From the NCBI GenBank assembly GCA_964654545.1, contig CAZZIU010000016.1, positions 1 through 64,000 of the forward strand: DNA of 64,000 nt, given 5' to 3'. The stretch is from JABMOV01 sp964654545 (GTDB lineage: Bacteria; Fidelibacterota; Marinisomatia; Marinisomatales; JABMOV01). The notes under the pieces are model-generated. The model searched no databases and was not told where the DNA came from. It worked only from the letters and a program-made list of their open reading frames with translations. Made by a program: the position numbers and the translations under genes. The first letter of the stretch is position 1. Each line of letters starts with the position of its first letter. Positions 25,233 through 34,855 of the stretch are shown piece by piece.

Positions 25233-26533
25233 GAGGTTACAAGCAGTGTTCCAACCATGTGTCTGCCATGGTTTTTCTCCAGTCTCACCGGGACGATCTG
25301 ATTGATACGTGAAGGATCACCGGCGGATTGTACCTGAATGTAATTTGGCGTATGGCCGGATAACAACCCATCTTGGAATGTTTCAAAAAGTACAGACGTT
25401 GTGTTTAATATATTTTTTTCATGGAAGAATGATCGTTTTTTCTCCGATAATATCCTGAGCCTCTTACTCCGTTCCTTTTTCTCTTCTACCGATACAACCG
25501 ACGCCATGGATGCTGCAGCAGTCCCCGGTCGTTCCGAATATGAGAAAACATGTAAATACTCAATATCCAGATCTGTGATAAACAAATAACTTTCCTCAAA
25601 CCAGGATTGCGTTTCCGTAGGAAATCCCACAATGACATCAGCTCCAATACAGGCCCCGGGAAAGCGTTTCTTGATAGACGCTACCCGGTCGGCATATACT
25701 TCTTTTTTATATCGTCGTTTCATATCGGATAAAATTTTATTGGAGCCTGACTGCAAAGGCATATGGAAGTGGGGAACAAATAAGTTGGATTGATTAACAA
25801 AGTCCAGGATTTCATCCGTTAACAAATTGGGTTCAATCGAAGATATGCGAATTCTATCAATCCCATCCAACGTATCAAGTTCCTGTATTAAATCCAGAAA
25901 CGTTTCACCGGTAGAGACACCAAAATCTCCAATATTTACTCCGGTTAATACGATTTCCCGAGCGTCGGTACTGGCAATTTTTCTGGCCTGATTCATCGTA
26001 TTTTTAATGGAATCATTCCTGCTTTTTCCGCGAGCCGCAGGTATGGTGCAGTAGGTGCAGGGATAATCACAGCCATCCTGGATTTTTAAAAATACCCTGG
26101 TACGCTCATTAGCCGAGTGTGATGGAGAAAATGTATCCAGATCGGCAGTATTGGAATGAAGAACGACTGTAGATTTCTGTATGTTGTAGGATTCCACTGC
26201 CTCCAAAAGACGAAATTTTTCACCAGTCCCAAGTACTATATCAACCCCCGCCGTCTCCCCTAATTCATCCGGTTTTAGCTGGGCAAAACAACCTACCAGT
26301 GCAACGATGGATTCAGGATTGCGACGTTTAACCTGCCGTACAATCTTTCGGCATTCGTTATCCGCATTATCCGTAACGGAGCAGGTGTTAATGACATAGA
26401 TATCAGCTCGTTCGTACACTGGAACAATTCTAAATCCTCTTTCAGAGAAATCCCTGGAGATAGTGGCTGTCTCTGAAAAATTTAATTTGCATCCTAACGT
26501 ATGAAATGCAATGGTTCTGGTTTGTGTATTCAT
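25229..26533 (-). CDS. mtaB: tRNA t6A37 methylthiotransferase MtaB
   Basis: I use the ATG at 26533 (434 residues), where the sequence aligns with the family N-terminus (TIAFHTLGCKLN). An upstream TTG at 26590 has an AGGTGG site but adds 19 atypical residues. The N-terminal cluster cysteines C15, C51 and C82 match the methylthiotransferase domain. The radical SAM cysteines are C155, C159 and C162 in CDYPCTYC. A C-terminal TRAM-like region is visible. MtaB adds a methylthio group to N6-threonylcarbamoyladenosine at position 37 of tRNA, using two iron-sulfur clusters. The gene overlaps the ABC-F gene by 4 nt, forming a translation-related pair. Confidence 0.93.
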   Translation of the reverse strand: MNTQTRTIAFHTLGCKLNFSETATISRDFSERGFRIVPVYERADIYVINTCSVTDNADNECRKIVRQVKRRNPESIVALVGCFAQLKPDELGETAGVDIVLGTGEKFRLLEAVESYNIQKSTVVLHSNTADLDTFSPSHSANERTRVFLKIQDGCDYPCTYCTIPAARGKSRNDSIKNTMNQARKIASTDAREIVLTGVNIGDFGVSTGETFLDLIQELDTLDGIDRIRISSIEPNLLTDEILDFVNQSNLFVPHFHMPLQSGSNKILSDMKRRYKKEVYADRVASIKKRFPGACIGADVIVGFPTETQSWFEESYLFITDLDIEYLHVFSYSERPGTAAASMASVVSVEEKKERSKRLRILSEKKRSFFHEKNILNTTSVLFETFQDGLLSGHTPNYIQVQSAGDPSRINQIVPVRLEKNHGRHMVGTLLVTS

Positions 26534-26667
26534 GAATATTTGGGTTCGAATTTGGGGGGCGAATTTCGGGAGAATGGAGGGTGAAACCAAATGCCACCTG
26601 GCGTATCATTGTGCAGACCCTTTTTCATGAGCCTCTACAATTTTTATCGATGCAAGTGACTGTATAT

Positions 26668-27507
26668 CTAACTAGAAATTATCTTTTCGGTTAATTCCCA
26701 CAATTGTTTCCAATCGTCCTTATTATAGGATTCAACACTACTTTGGGCCTCACGCTTTTTTACAAAATATTTACCGGATACATTCTCAACTTCCGACGAT
26801 AGCGCCAGATAAACACTGGTTTCAGCACCTTTATGGAGACTAATTGCACCGGCGGCTTTCGCCAGTTTCATTCCCCACCCGACAACACCAGAATTGTTTT
26901 CACCAAATTTTGATTTCACAAACCCGGGATGCAGACAATTTGCCGTCACAGATCCACCGGAGATGCGTCTGGCCAGTTCATAGGTAAACATAATATTCAT
27001 GAGTTTTGATCTGCCATATGCCTGCCAACCATGGTAGCCGTTATCACCCTGCACATTATTCCAGTCCATTTTTTTCCCACGGTGAGCATCCGATGCGACA
27101 TTGATAATCCTTCCCGCAGGTGCGTCTTTCATGACCGGAAGCAATTCTTTGGATAATAAAAAATAATTCATATGGTTAAGTGCAAATGTTTTTTCCAGTC
27201 CTTCTGAAGTGTTTTCGTATTTTGCAAAATAGCATCCAGCATTATTGATGAGCACATCAATTCGATCAAAATCCTTTTTCAGGCTTGCACCAAGCCTCCT
27301 GATTTGAGCCATCTGTGATAAGTCAGCGGTATAAAAATGTATCCGATCGTTGGATGTTGTCGATTGTACTTCCTGCATTACCGCGTTGCCTTTGTCTGTG
27401 TTTTTTCCCACCAATATCAGGGATGTGTTTTCATGAGCCAGTTCAAATGCCGTTTCTTTACCAATGCCATCCGTTGCTCCCGTTATTACAATTGTTTTAT
27501 GATCCAT
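26668..27507 (-). CDS. Short-chain dehydrogenase/reductase (retinol-dehydrogenase-like)
   Basis: This 279-residue classical SDR has the cofactor motif TGATDGIG (residues 9-16), NNAG (88-91), S139 and the catalytic YGRSK (Y164, K168). The overall layout with VASDAHRGK and LHPGFVKSKFG resembles the retinol-dehydrogenase/WW-oxidoreductase-like group, which in bacteria acts on unknown substrates with NAD(P)H. It begins only 9 nt after carB on the same strand, so it is the last gene of the carA-ABC-carB operon. No biochemical link to pyrimidine or arginine synthesis is evident. Confidence 0.88.
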   Translation of the reverse strand: MDHKTIVITGATDGIGKETAFELAHENTSLILVGKNTDKGNAVMQEVQSTTSNDRIHFYTADLSQMAQIRRLGASLKKDFDRIDVLINNAGCYFAKYENTSEGLEKTFALNHMNYFLLSKELLPVMKDAPAGRIINVASDAHRGKKMDWNNVQGDNGYHGWQAYGRSKLMNIMFTYELARRISGGSVTANCLHPGFVKSKFGENNSGVVGWGMKLAKAAGAISLHKGAETSVYLALSSEVENVSGKYFVKKREAQSSVESYNKDDWKQLWELTEKIISS

Positions 27508-27516
27508 TCCTGTCCT

Positions 27517-30500
27517 TTATGTTTGATAATATTCCTGCAATGACCTGACAATAATTTTGTCCCTTGTTCTCATCGCTCTGATCGCTGCCTGTGCACCTGA
27601 TAATGTTGTGATAGCATTGATGCCTTTTTGAATACATGCTTTCCCTATGGCTTCTTCATCATAGCGCGATTGTTTTCCAAGAGGAGTATTAATAACCAGA
27701 TGAATCTCACCGTTTTTTATGCCGTCCACCACATTGGGTCGCCCCTCCCCTGCCTTAAATATTTTACCCGTGGCAATACCGTTACGGTTGAGTTCTGTTG
27801 CTGTTCCGGTTGTCGCCACCAGCGCAAATCCCATTTCGACCAGATCCCTGGCGATGGGAATGACGGTAAGCTTGTCATGATCATTCACAGATATGAATAC
27901 CTGACCATTTTGGGGTAACTGATTCCCGGCGGCCAAAGATGCCCGTGCATATGAATCTCCTAACCCCTGGGAAATTCCCATCACTTCGCCGGTAGATTTC
28001 ATTTCAGGGCCTAAAAATAAACTTTCGTTTGGAAATTTATTGAAGGGAAGAACAGCTTCTTTAACGGCTACATGCTTCTGGTGATGCCAAACCGGCGGAT
28101 TGATGGCGTCAAGAGATACGCCAGCAGCAATCTGGGCAGCCAATTTTGCCAACGGTACATTGGTTGTCTTGCTCACAAAGGGGACTGTACGGCTGGCACG
28201 TGGGTTTACTTCCAGAACATAAAGTGTGTCCTCTTTGAATGCAAATTGCAGATTAATGAGCCCTTTTACATGTAACTCCAATGCAAGTTGGGTTGTTATG
28301 TGTACGATTTCCTCCAGTGTTTTTGAGCGAATTTTGTAAGGTGGCAACACGCAGGCAGAATCTCCCGAATGGATTCCGGCCTCCTCAATGTGCTGCATCA
28401 CACCACCTATGTGGACTTGTGTACCATCGCAAAGGGCATCCACATCAAATTCAAAAGCATCCTCTAAAAATTCATCAATTAAAATGGGGTGCCCGCGGGT
28501 AACCTCTGCTGACCGAGCAACATAATCAACCAATTGATCCGTACTGTATACAATCTCCATGGCGCGTCCGCCTAACACGTAACTGGGGCGTACCAAAATA
28601 GGATATGCAATTTTTTCCGCAACAGAAATGACTTCTTCAAGAGATCTACCGGTTCCATAGCGCGGTTTGTTGATGCCAAGCTTATCTAAGATCGCGCCAA
28701 ATTTTTCCCGGTCCTCCGCCAGATCAATATTGTCTGGAGATGTTCCCCAGATTGGTACACCGGAGGTATGCAAGGCCTGGGCGATTTTTAATGGTGTTTG
28801 ACCGCCAAATTGTATTAATACACCATCTGGATTTTCGAAATCAACAATATTAAGGACATCTTCCAGTGTGACTGGTTCGAAATACAGCCGGTCAGCTAAG
28901 TCAAAATCAGTAGAAACCGTTTCAGGGTTGCAGTTTACCATAATGGTTTTAAAACCCAGTTCCTTTAAACCAAATACGGCCTGAACACAGCAATAGTCGA
29001 ATTCGATTCCCTGCCCGATACGATTTGGGCCGCCACCCAGAATCATGACTTTCTTTCCCGCCAGAGGAGCGATATCATGTTCTTCCTCATACGTGGAATA
29101 ACAATAGGGGGTTTTTGCGTCGAATTCTGCAGCGCAGGTATCCACAGTTTTGTACACAGGTACAATATTTTTTTTAATGCGGTCCAAACGAATTTTTCCC
29201 TCAGTTTGCCCAAAGAATCGACTTAGTTGTTTGTCTGAAAATCCATTTGATTTGAATTCCTGCAGCCCATGGTGTGAACCGGCCAGTTCGGCAATGATTT
29301 TTATTTGATGAAGAAACCATGGATCGATATGGGTTAGGTTGTGTATCTCTTCCACTGTTCTCTCTTCGATAAATGCCTGTTTTATTTTTAGCAATCTAAA
29401 TGTCGTGGCATAGCGCAAGGTGGTCATATCCAGTGCGCGTCCACGGCTCACATCCGGATCCCCTGCGGCCAGTGGTCTGGGCTCCAAACCATCAAGGCCA
29501 ACTTCCAGAGATCGAAAAGCTTTTTGCAGCGATTCTCTAAATGTTCGACCGATGGCCATCGCTTCGCCAACGGACTGCATCTGCACCCCAAGGTGGCCGG
29601 ACGCAGATGGGAATTTTTCAAAATCAAAACGAGGAATTTTGGTTACCACATAATCTATTACCGGCTCAAATGCGGCCAGCGTTTCCCCCGTAATCTCATT
29701 GGGCAATTCATCAAGTGTATATCCTACTGCCAGTTTTGCCGCTACTTTTGCAATGGGAAATCCGGTCGCTTTGGAGGCCAATGCGGATGAGCGGCTCACC
29801 CTAGGATTCATTTCAATAATAATTGTTCGTCCGGTTTCTGGATTTACCGCAAACTGGACATTTGATCCTCCCGTCTCAACACCAATTGTACGAAGACATG
29901 AGATTGCCCAATTTCGCATTAGCTGATATTCCTTATCCGAGAGGGTCATTGCCGGAGCAACTGTTATGGAATCGCCAGTATGAATCCCCATGGGATCAAT
30001 ATTCTCAATGGAGCAAATGATAATTGCATTGTCTGCCTTGTCCCGAATGACTTCCAGTTCAAACTCTTTCCAACCCAGCAATGATTCTTCAATGAGTACT
30101 TCATGAATTGGGCTGGCACTAAGTCCGTTTTCTAAAAGAGCGTGAAATTCATCACCATTGTAGGCGGTAGCGCCACCGGATCCGCCCAACGTAAACGAAG
30201 GCCGAATGATCACTGGATAATCCATGCTACCCATTAGCGTGTTCGCCTCTTCGGCAGATCGGACAAATCCGCCTTTGGCTGTGGAAATCCCAACCGCATC
30301 CATGGTCGCTTTAAATTTCTCCCTGTCTTCCGCTTTTTCAATAGTATCTATTTGAGCGCCGATTAATTGAACCTGGTATTTTTCCAGAATGCCGGATGTA
30401 TGCAATGCCATCACCATATTTAGCGCTGTCTGACCCCCGACGGTAGGTAAAAGAGCATCGGGCCTCTCTTTTTCAATAATCGCCGCTATATAATCAACAG

Positions 30501-30708
30501 TCAGAGGTTCTATGTACGTGCGATCAGCAAGGGTTGGATCGGTCATGATTGTGGCCGGATTGGAGTTCACCAGAATTACGCGGTATCCTTCTTCTTTTAA
30601 AGCACGGGTAGCCTGGGTACCGGAATAATCAAATTCACAAGCCTGACCGATCACAATCGGTCCGGCTCCAATAATTAATATGGATTCAAAATCGGTTCGT
30701 TTTGGCAT
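27517..30708 (-). CDS. carB: Carbamoyl-phosphate synthase large subunit
   Basis: The 1,063-residue protein has the full architecture: two ATP-grasp halves (first from ILIIGAGPIVIGQACEFDYSG, second from VMILGGGPNRIGQGIEFDYCC) and a C-terminal MGS-like allosteric domain beginning near residue 935. Length matches the family (about 1,060-1,075). It makes carbamoyl phosphate from bicarbonate, ammonia supplied by CarA, and two ATP, for pyrimidine and arginine synthesis. It lies 11 nt after the LolA-like gene and 9 nt before the SDR gene. The partner carA is four genes upstream in the same operon, separated by a three-gene envelope module. Confidence 0.98.
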   Translation of the reverse strand: MPKRTDFESILIIGAGPIVIGQACEFDYSGTQATRALKEEGYRVILVNSNPATIMTDPTLADRTYIEPLTVDYIAAIIEKERPDALLPTVGGQTALNMVMALHTSGILEKYQVQLIGAQIDTIEKAEDREKFKATMDAVGISTAKGGFVRSAEEANTLMGSMDYPVIIRPSFTLGGSGGATAYNGDEFHALLENGLSASPIHEVLIEESLLGWKEFELEVIRDKADNAIIICSIENIDPMGIHTGDSITVAPAMTLSDKEYQLMRNWAISCLRTIGVETGGSNVQFAVNPETGRTIIIEMNPRVSRSSALASKATGFPIAKVAAKLAVGYTLDELPNEITGETLAAFEPVIDYVVTKIPRFDFEKFPSASGHLGVQMQSVGEAMAIGRTFRESLQKAFRSLEVGLDGLEPRPLAAGDPDVSRGRALDMTTLRYATTFRLLKIKQAFIEERTVEEIHNLTHIDPWFLHQIKIIAELAGSHHGLQEFKSNGFSDKQLSRFFGQTEGKIRLDRIKKNIVPVYKTVDTCAAEFDAKTPYCYSTYEEEHDIAPLAGKKVMILGGGPNRIGQGIEFDYCCVQAVFGLKELGFKTIMVNCNPETVSTDFDLADRLYFEPVTLEDVLNIVDFENPDGVLIQFGGQTPLKIAQALHTSGVPIWGTSPDNIDLAEDREKFGAILDKLGINKPRYGTGRSLEEVISVAEKIAYPILVRPSYVLGGRAMEIVYSTDQLVDYVARSAEVTRGHPILIDEFLEDAFEFDVDALCDGTQVHIGGVMQHIEEAGIHSGDSACVLPPYKIRSKTLEEIVHITTQLALELHVKGLINLQFAFKEDTLYVLEVNPRASRTVPFVSKTTNVPLAKLAAQIAAGVSLDAINPPVWHHQKHVAVKEAVLPFNKFPNESLFLGPEMKSTGEVMGISQGLGDSYARASLAAGNQLPQNGQVFISVNDHDKLTVIPIARDLVEMGFALVATTGTATELNRNGIATGKIFKAGEGRPNVVDGIKNGEIHLVINTPLGKQSRYDEEAIGKACIQKGINAITTLSGAQAAIRAMRTRDKIIVRSLQEYYQT

Positions 30709-30719
30709 CCGCTGGCGAG

Positions 30720-31436
30720 TTAAAAATATTTATCGGCATTATTAAAAAATGAATCTCTGATTCCCTTGTTAATTTTGTACTTATAGTACTCAATTTTTAT
30801 TTCACCTTCTTTTGCTGGTTCTTTCGATAATTCCAACATTTGGGCTGGTCCATGCTGCTGCATAATGTTCTGATCCATATCTGGAAACTGAATCTGTATA
30901 TGGGTAAGAACTGGCATCCATATTTCCGGTGTGACTTCTTCGTATTCTGATTTAATCGCAAATACGGTGGCAGTATCCGAAACAGCCTCGACACGGTCAA
31001 TCACCCATGGATTGCTTTTAACATGAACGGTAATGGAAACTTCCGTTGAGTCGGATGCGCCGGATACGGGGAAATCAAGAGAATCGGCAAGCACATTCCC
31101 GGTGACAAAGTATCCCCCGGTTTCGTCCCGGACCACCGTTACTGATTCCAGTTGGGATAAAAACATATCAGGAGATATCGTCAATCCTGATCGTGGCACA
31201 ACAGCAAAGCCGTCTGATTCAATTTTCAATTTGTCGGGTTTTTTGTAATAGAGCTCAATGCGCTTCCGAGGCATTCTAAACAGAGGCATATCAACAGATA
31301 TCTTTACTTTGACTGAATAATCCTCAATTCTTTCAAATTGAGCTGAAATATTATTTACCAATTCTGTGACCGGGGGAATTTCCTGACAAAGACCAAAGGT
31401 ACAGCTGAAAATGAGGATAAAAATGGTGCGTTTCAT
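30720..31436 (-). CDS. LolA-like secreted/periplasmic protein
   Basis: The 238-residue product has a signal peptide (MKRTIFILIFSCTFGLCQ) followed by a LolA/LolB-like or outer-membrane lipoprotein-sorting fold. ISAQFERIEDYSVKVKISVD and RKRIELYYKKPDKLKIES are the typical first strands. LolA-type proteins carry lipoproteins or other lipids across the periplasm. The start codon overlaps the ABC permease stop by 4 nt, so it probably works with the upstream ABC transporter or its products. It sits between the ABC pair and carB. Cargo is unknown. Confidence 0.75.
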   Translation of the reverse strand: MKRTIFILIFSCTFGLCQEIPPVTELVNNISAQFERIEDYSVKVKISVDMPLFRMPRKRIELYYKKPDKLKIESDGFAVVPRSGLTISPDMFLSQLESVTVVRDETGGYFVTGNVLADSLDFPVSGASDSTEVSITVHVKSNPWVIDRVEAVSDTATVFAIKSEYEEVTPEIWMPVLTHIQIQFPDMDQNIMQQHGPAQMLELSKEPAKEGEIKIEYYKYKINKGIRDSFFNNADKYF

Positions 31437-32269
31437 GTCAGGATATCCTTTTTTGTAAAATGACGTATGGCAATGATTAGGAAGAGGAAAGTGTGACCCG
31501 CTAAAATTGCGAGATTAAATCCAATATCACCCCATGGTATCGGTTCAAAAAAGGCCTTTTTCCAAATATCCAGATAGGATGTAAACAGATAGGGCCGAAT
31601 GGTTTCAAAAAAAGTTAATGGTATATTGGCTATAGCTAAACCGACAATTAAAATGGCCATCCCGCCAACGATGGGGCCGATACCGTTGTTGACCATTGAA
31701 GAAAACATGAAACACAATGTACTTACGGTGAGCATTGCCGAGAGTACAAGCCAAAAGGCCAGGGAAAAACGCCAGAAAGCCATATCCCAGGGGAGAATGA
31801 GTATGCCTTCATGGAAAACCACCAAGTCACCCAAACCAAGCCACAAGGTACCCAATCCGAGGCTCATCAGGGATGCGAACACCAAAAGTGCCATGATATA
31901 TACCAGTGTTGTTAGCCATTTGGATAGAATAATTTTCAGGCGTGAAACGGATCGCGTCAGATAAATCCTGAATGTCCCCGATTGACCTTCGCCCGCAACA
32001 ATATCTCCTGACACTAGCATGATTAAGAATGGCACATGAACCCAAAGAAAATTCATAACAATCCACGTGGCCAAGAAACCATTTACCACCGATCCAACGA
32101 CAACGAATGAATCGGACATTGAACCCAGTTGTTCACGCTGAATAGCGTCACCACCCTTTGAAAATCCCCATAAAATGAGAGGCATGAGGATACCAATTAA
32201 AATAAATCCGATATAGGAACGCCACTTTCCGGCAATTTTGAGAACCTCGTTATGAATAAGCCTTATCAT
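31433..32269 (-). CDS. ABC-2 type transporter permease
   Basis: This 278-residue polytopic protein has about six hydrophobic segments in the ABC-2 permease pattern. GEGQSGTFRIYLTRSVSRLKIILSKW after the second helix is the conserved coupling loop of this family. It abuts the ATPase gene (stop at 32270, start at 32269) and overlaps the LolA-like gene by 4 nt. With the ATPase it would form an inner-membrane exporter. Substrate is unknown. A link to lipids or lipoproteins is suggested by the adjacent LolA-like gene. Confidence 0.9.
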   Translation of the reverse strand: MIRLIHNEVLKIAGKWRSYIGFILIGILMPLILWGFSKGGDAIQREQLGSMSDSFVVVGSVVNGFLATWIVMNFLWVHVPFLIMLVSGDIVAGEGQSGTFRIYLTRSVSRLKIILSKWLTTLVYIMALLVFASLMSLGLGTLWLGLGDLVVFHEGILILPWDMAFWRFSLAFWLVLSAMLTVSTLCFMFSSMVNNGIGPIVGGMAILIVGLAIANIPLTFFETIRPYLFTSYLDIWKKAFFEPIPWGDIGFNLAILAGHTFLFLIIAIRHFTKKDILT

Positions 32270-33178
32270 TTAATGATCATCCTCTGAAATCACGGATAAA
32301 TAAAATTCTTCCAGAGAGGTCCTTGGCAAAAAGCGTGTCACATCCATGCCCTGCTGAACCAGTGCTCGATTGATATCTGCCAGTGATTCCGGTGGTGTCC
32401 AACAGGTTAATCCATCTGGTGTTTGGGCTAACTCACGGATATCCTTTCTTTCCATTAGCAATGCAGCCGCCTGTTCAACCTGATTTACCTGTATGGTGAG
32501 AGATACGCCTCGGCCGTCACTCATTAAATCATGAAGTGGGCCAGAAATTTTTAATCGTCCGTGGTTTACGATTGCCACAGCAGTGCAAACCAATTCGATT
32601 TCATGAAGCAAATGGGAGGACAGAAATATGGTCATGCCCTGTTCCTTTAAATTCAGTATTAAATCCCGTATTTGCTTCATGCGTTTTGGATCCAATCCTG
32701 AGGTCGGTTCATCCAAAACCAAAACTTTTGGCGATTTCAACAATGCCTGAGCAATTCCCAGTCGTTGTTTCATACCATGGGAAAATGCTTTTACTTTGTC
32801 TCCTGCACGGTCTGACAGGCCAACCCAGTCCAGCACTTCACCAGCGCGCTTTACTGGAACTCCTTCCATTCTCGCCAGCATTTCCAGATTTTTCCGGGCC
32901 GATAAATGTTTGTAAAAATCCGGTTCCTCCACTAGTGCGCCAATCGGGTTTAGGGCATTGCTGTGTTTCTGTACCACTGAAACACCATCAATTAAAATAT
33001 CTCCCTGGTCTGGTTGGATTAAATCGAGCATCATACGAATCGTCGTGGATTTTCCAGCTCCGTTCGGACCTAGAAATCCAAACACCTCACCAGCTCTGAC
33101 CTGAAAGGACAGGTCATATACAGCTTTAAGCTTGCCAAATGATTTGGAAACATTCTTTATTTCAATGACCGTGCTCAT
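32270..33178 (-). CDS. ABC transporter ATP-binding protein
   Basis: The 302-residue ATPase has Walker A GPNGAGKST, a signature-type loop FSHGMKQRLGIAQAL and Walker B VLVLDEPTSGLDP, followed by the switch histidine SSHLLHEIE. A ~70-residue C-terminal extension is typical of ABC-2 exporter ATPases. It pairs with the following permease. The start overlaps carA by 4 nt, so the exporter is translationally tied to carbamoyl-phosphate synthase genes. Confidence 0.95.
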   Translation of the reverse strand: MSTVIEIKNVSKSFGKLKAVYDLSFQVRAGEVFGFLGPNGAGKSTTIRMMLDLIQPDQGDILIDGVSVVQKHSNALNPIGALVEEPDFYKHLSARKNLEMLARMEGVPVKRAGEVLDWVGLSDRAGDKVKAFSHGMKQRLGIAQALLKSPKVLVLDEPTSGLDPKRMKQIRDLILNLKEQGMTIFLSSHLLHEIELVCTAVAIVNHGRLKISGPLHDLMSDGRGVSLTIQVNQVEQAAALLMERKDIRELAQTPDGLTCWTPPESLADINRALVQQGMDVTRFLPRTSLEEFYLSVISEDDH

Positions 33179-34275
33179 GTGGGATTTTGATTTTCCATTA
33201 AATGGGTAAAGGACTTAAATAAATAGCGTGAATCATGGGGTCCTGGAGACGCTTCCGGATGGTATTGCACAGAAAAAGCTGGGATATCCCTGCAGCGAAT
33301 ACCTTCACATGTATTGTCGTTTAAATTCATGTGTGTTGGAGATACGGTATCTGGCAACGAATCCAAATCAATTGCGAAACCATGATTTTGACTTGTGATT
33401 TCTATTTTCCCTGTATCTAATTGTTTAACGGGATGATTGCATCCACGATGCCCAAATTTCAATTTATATGTATTGGCGCCAACAGCCAATGCCAGTATTT
33501 GATGTCCAAGACAAATTCCAAATATGGGTTTTTTACCCAGCAGATTTTTTACAGTATTAATCGCATAGGTCACAGCCGCCGGATCACCTGGTCCATTTGA
33601 TAAAAAAACTCCATCTGGGTCTGCAGCCAATATTTCGTCTGATGTAACACTTGCGGGATAAACTGTAATGTTGCAACCAGTATCCTCCAGCAAACGAAGA
33701 ATATTCCATTTAATGCCAAAATCCAATACTGCAACTTTAAATGTGCCATGGCTCTTTTTCTGTCTATTATATTTTTTCTTGCAGGTAACGAATTGTACTA
33801 AATCCTGGCCACCCATGGATGGAAAGCGTGAAACTTTATTCTGCAGACTATCTGTATCCAAATCAATGGTTGAAATAATGCCGTTCATGGCCCCGTTTTC
33901 ACGCAAGTGTTTTGTGAGTGACCGCGTATCAATTCCCTGAATTCCAACGATCTGATGTTTTCTTAAGTACGAGCCTATCGATATTGTAGAACGCCAGTTC
34001 GATGGTATCTCTGATTCCTCCTTAATAGCAAAACCCGCCACCTGAATTTTATGAGACTCACGGTCTTCATCGTTTATACCATAGTTGCCAATATGGGGAC
34101 ATGTCATTGTCACGATTTGTCGGCAATAGGATGGGTCCGTTAACACTTCCTGATAGCCGGTCATACCCGTATTGAAGCATAATTCTCCACTTGTCTCGCC
34201 ACTTGCGCCAAATGAAAATCCAGAAAAAAACCGACCATCCTCAAGGTAAAGAATCGCCGGTTGCCTGTTTCGCAT
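33175..34275 (-). CDS. carA: Carbamoyl-phosphate synthase small subunit
   Basis: I prefer the ATG at 34275, giving MRNRQPAILYLEDGRFF, which aligns with the family start. An ATG at 34314 would add 13 residues and cannot be excluded. The 366-residue protein has the N-terminal CarA domain and a class I glutamine amidotransferase domain with nucleophile FGICLGHQ and the His-Glu pair in VQYHPEASPGPHD. It supplies ammonia from glutamine to CarB. It is the first gene of the operon carA-ABC ATPase-permease-LolA-like-carB-SDR and is divergent from arsC across 80-120 bp. Confidence 0.96.
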   Translation of the reverse strand: MRNRQPAILYLEDGRFFSGFSFGASGETSGELCFNTGMTGYQEVLTDPSYCRQIVTMTCPHIGNYGINDEDRESHKIQVAGFAIKEESEIPSNWRSTISIGSYLRKHQIVGIQGIDTRSLTKHLRENGAMNGIISTIDLDTDSLQNKVSRFPSMGGQDLVQFVTCKKKYNRQKKSHGTFKVAVLDFGIKWNILRLLEDTGCNITVYPASVTSDEILAADPDGVFLSNGPGDPAAVTYAINTVKNLLGKKPIFGICLGHQILALAVGANTYKLKFGHRGCNHPVKQLDTGKIEITSQNHGFAIDLDSLPDTVSPTHMNLNDNTCEGIRCRDIPAFSVQYHPEASPGPHDSRYLFKSFTHLMENQNPT

Positions 34276-34395
34276 GAGGTAATTTGGGGCGGTTGGGTGG
34301 GCGGATAAAATCATTTTTTTCTTTTAAGATGACGTACAAAATGATATCAGCATTGTTTCCAGATTTCTACACATATTATTTTCCTGTACTGAAAT

Positions 34396-34827
34396 ATGAA
34401 CAATTCGGTCACAAAAAAGAAAAAGGTACTTTTCATCTGCACGGGAAATTCTTGCCGTTCACAAATGGCCCACGGCTTGTTGCGGGATATGGCTGGAGAT
34501 CGGTTTGATGTCTACAGTGCCGGTTCTCACCCCAGTCGGGTTCATCCCGCCTCTGTTGTTGTACTCGCAGAATGGGGAATTGATATTTCTCATCACTCCT
34601 CAGATTCAATGGATGATTATCTCAATAGTGGTATTGAAATAGTCATTACCGTTTGCGATAATGCGAAAAACGTATGCCCAACTTTCCCCGGTGATGTGGA
34701 AAGAATACACTGGAGTATCGATGACCCGTTTGTCGGATGGCAAGCTACCGAAGAATATTTACCGCGTTATCGCGACACACGCAATGATTTGAAAGAAAGA
34801 ATTGAGAATTTTATAAAAACACACTAG
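34396..34827 (+). CDS. arsC: Arsenate reductase (thioredoxin-type ArsC)
   Basis: This 143-residue protein of the low-molecular-weight phosphatase fold has the P-loop CTGNSCRS (residues 15-22). The redox cysteines C87 and C94 (VCDNAKNVCP) have the same spacing to C15 as C82 and C89 to C10 in Staphylococcus aureus ArsC. It should reduce arsenate to arsenite, with thioredoxin regenerating the enzyme. No arsR, arsB or acr3 gene is adjacent. It is divergent from carA and followed by a secreted-protein gene 28 nt later. Confidence 0.92.
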   Translation: MNNSVTKKKKVLFICTGNSCRSQMAHGLLRDMAGDRFDVYSAGSHPSRVHPASVVVLAEWGIDISHHSSDSMDDYLNSGIEIVITVCDNAKNVCPTFPGDVERIHWSIDDPFVGWQATEEYLPRYRDTRNDLKERIENFIKTH

Positions 34828-34855
34828 GTTCGCTGTTATATTCTAACGAACCATA

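Noticed and set aside
26534..26590. TTG start at 26590 for mtaB
   Set aside because: It has an AGGTGG site but adds 19 residues not found in the family; the ATG at 26533 aligns with the conserved N-terminus.
34315..34395. ArsR operator between carA and arsC
   Set aside because: No clear inverted repeat is visible and no arsR gene is nearby.
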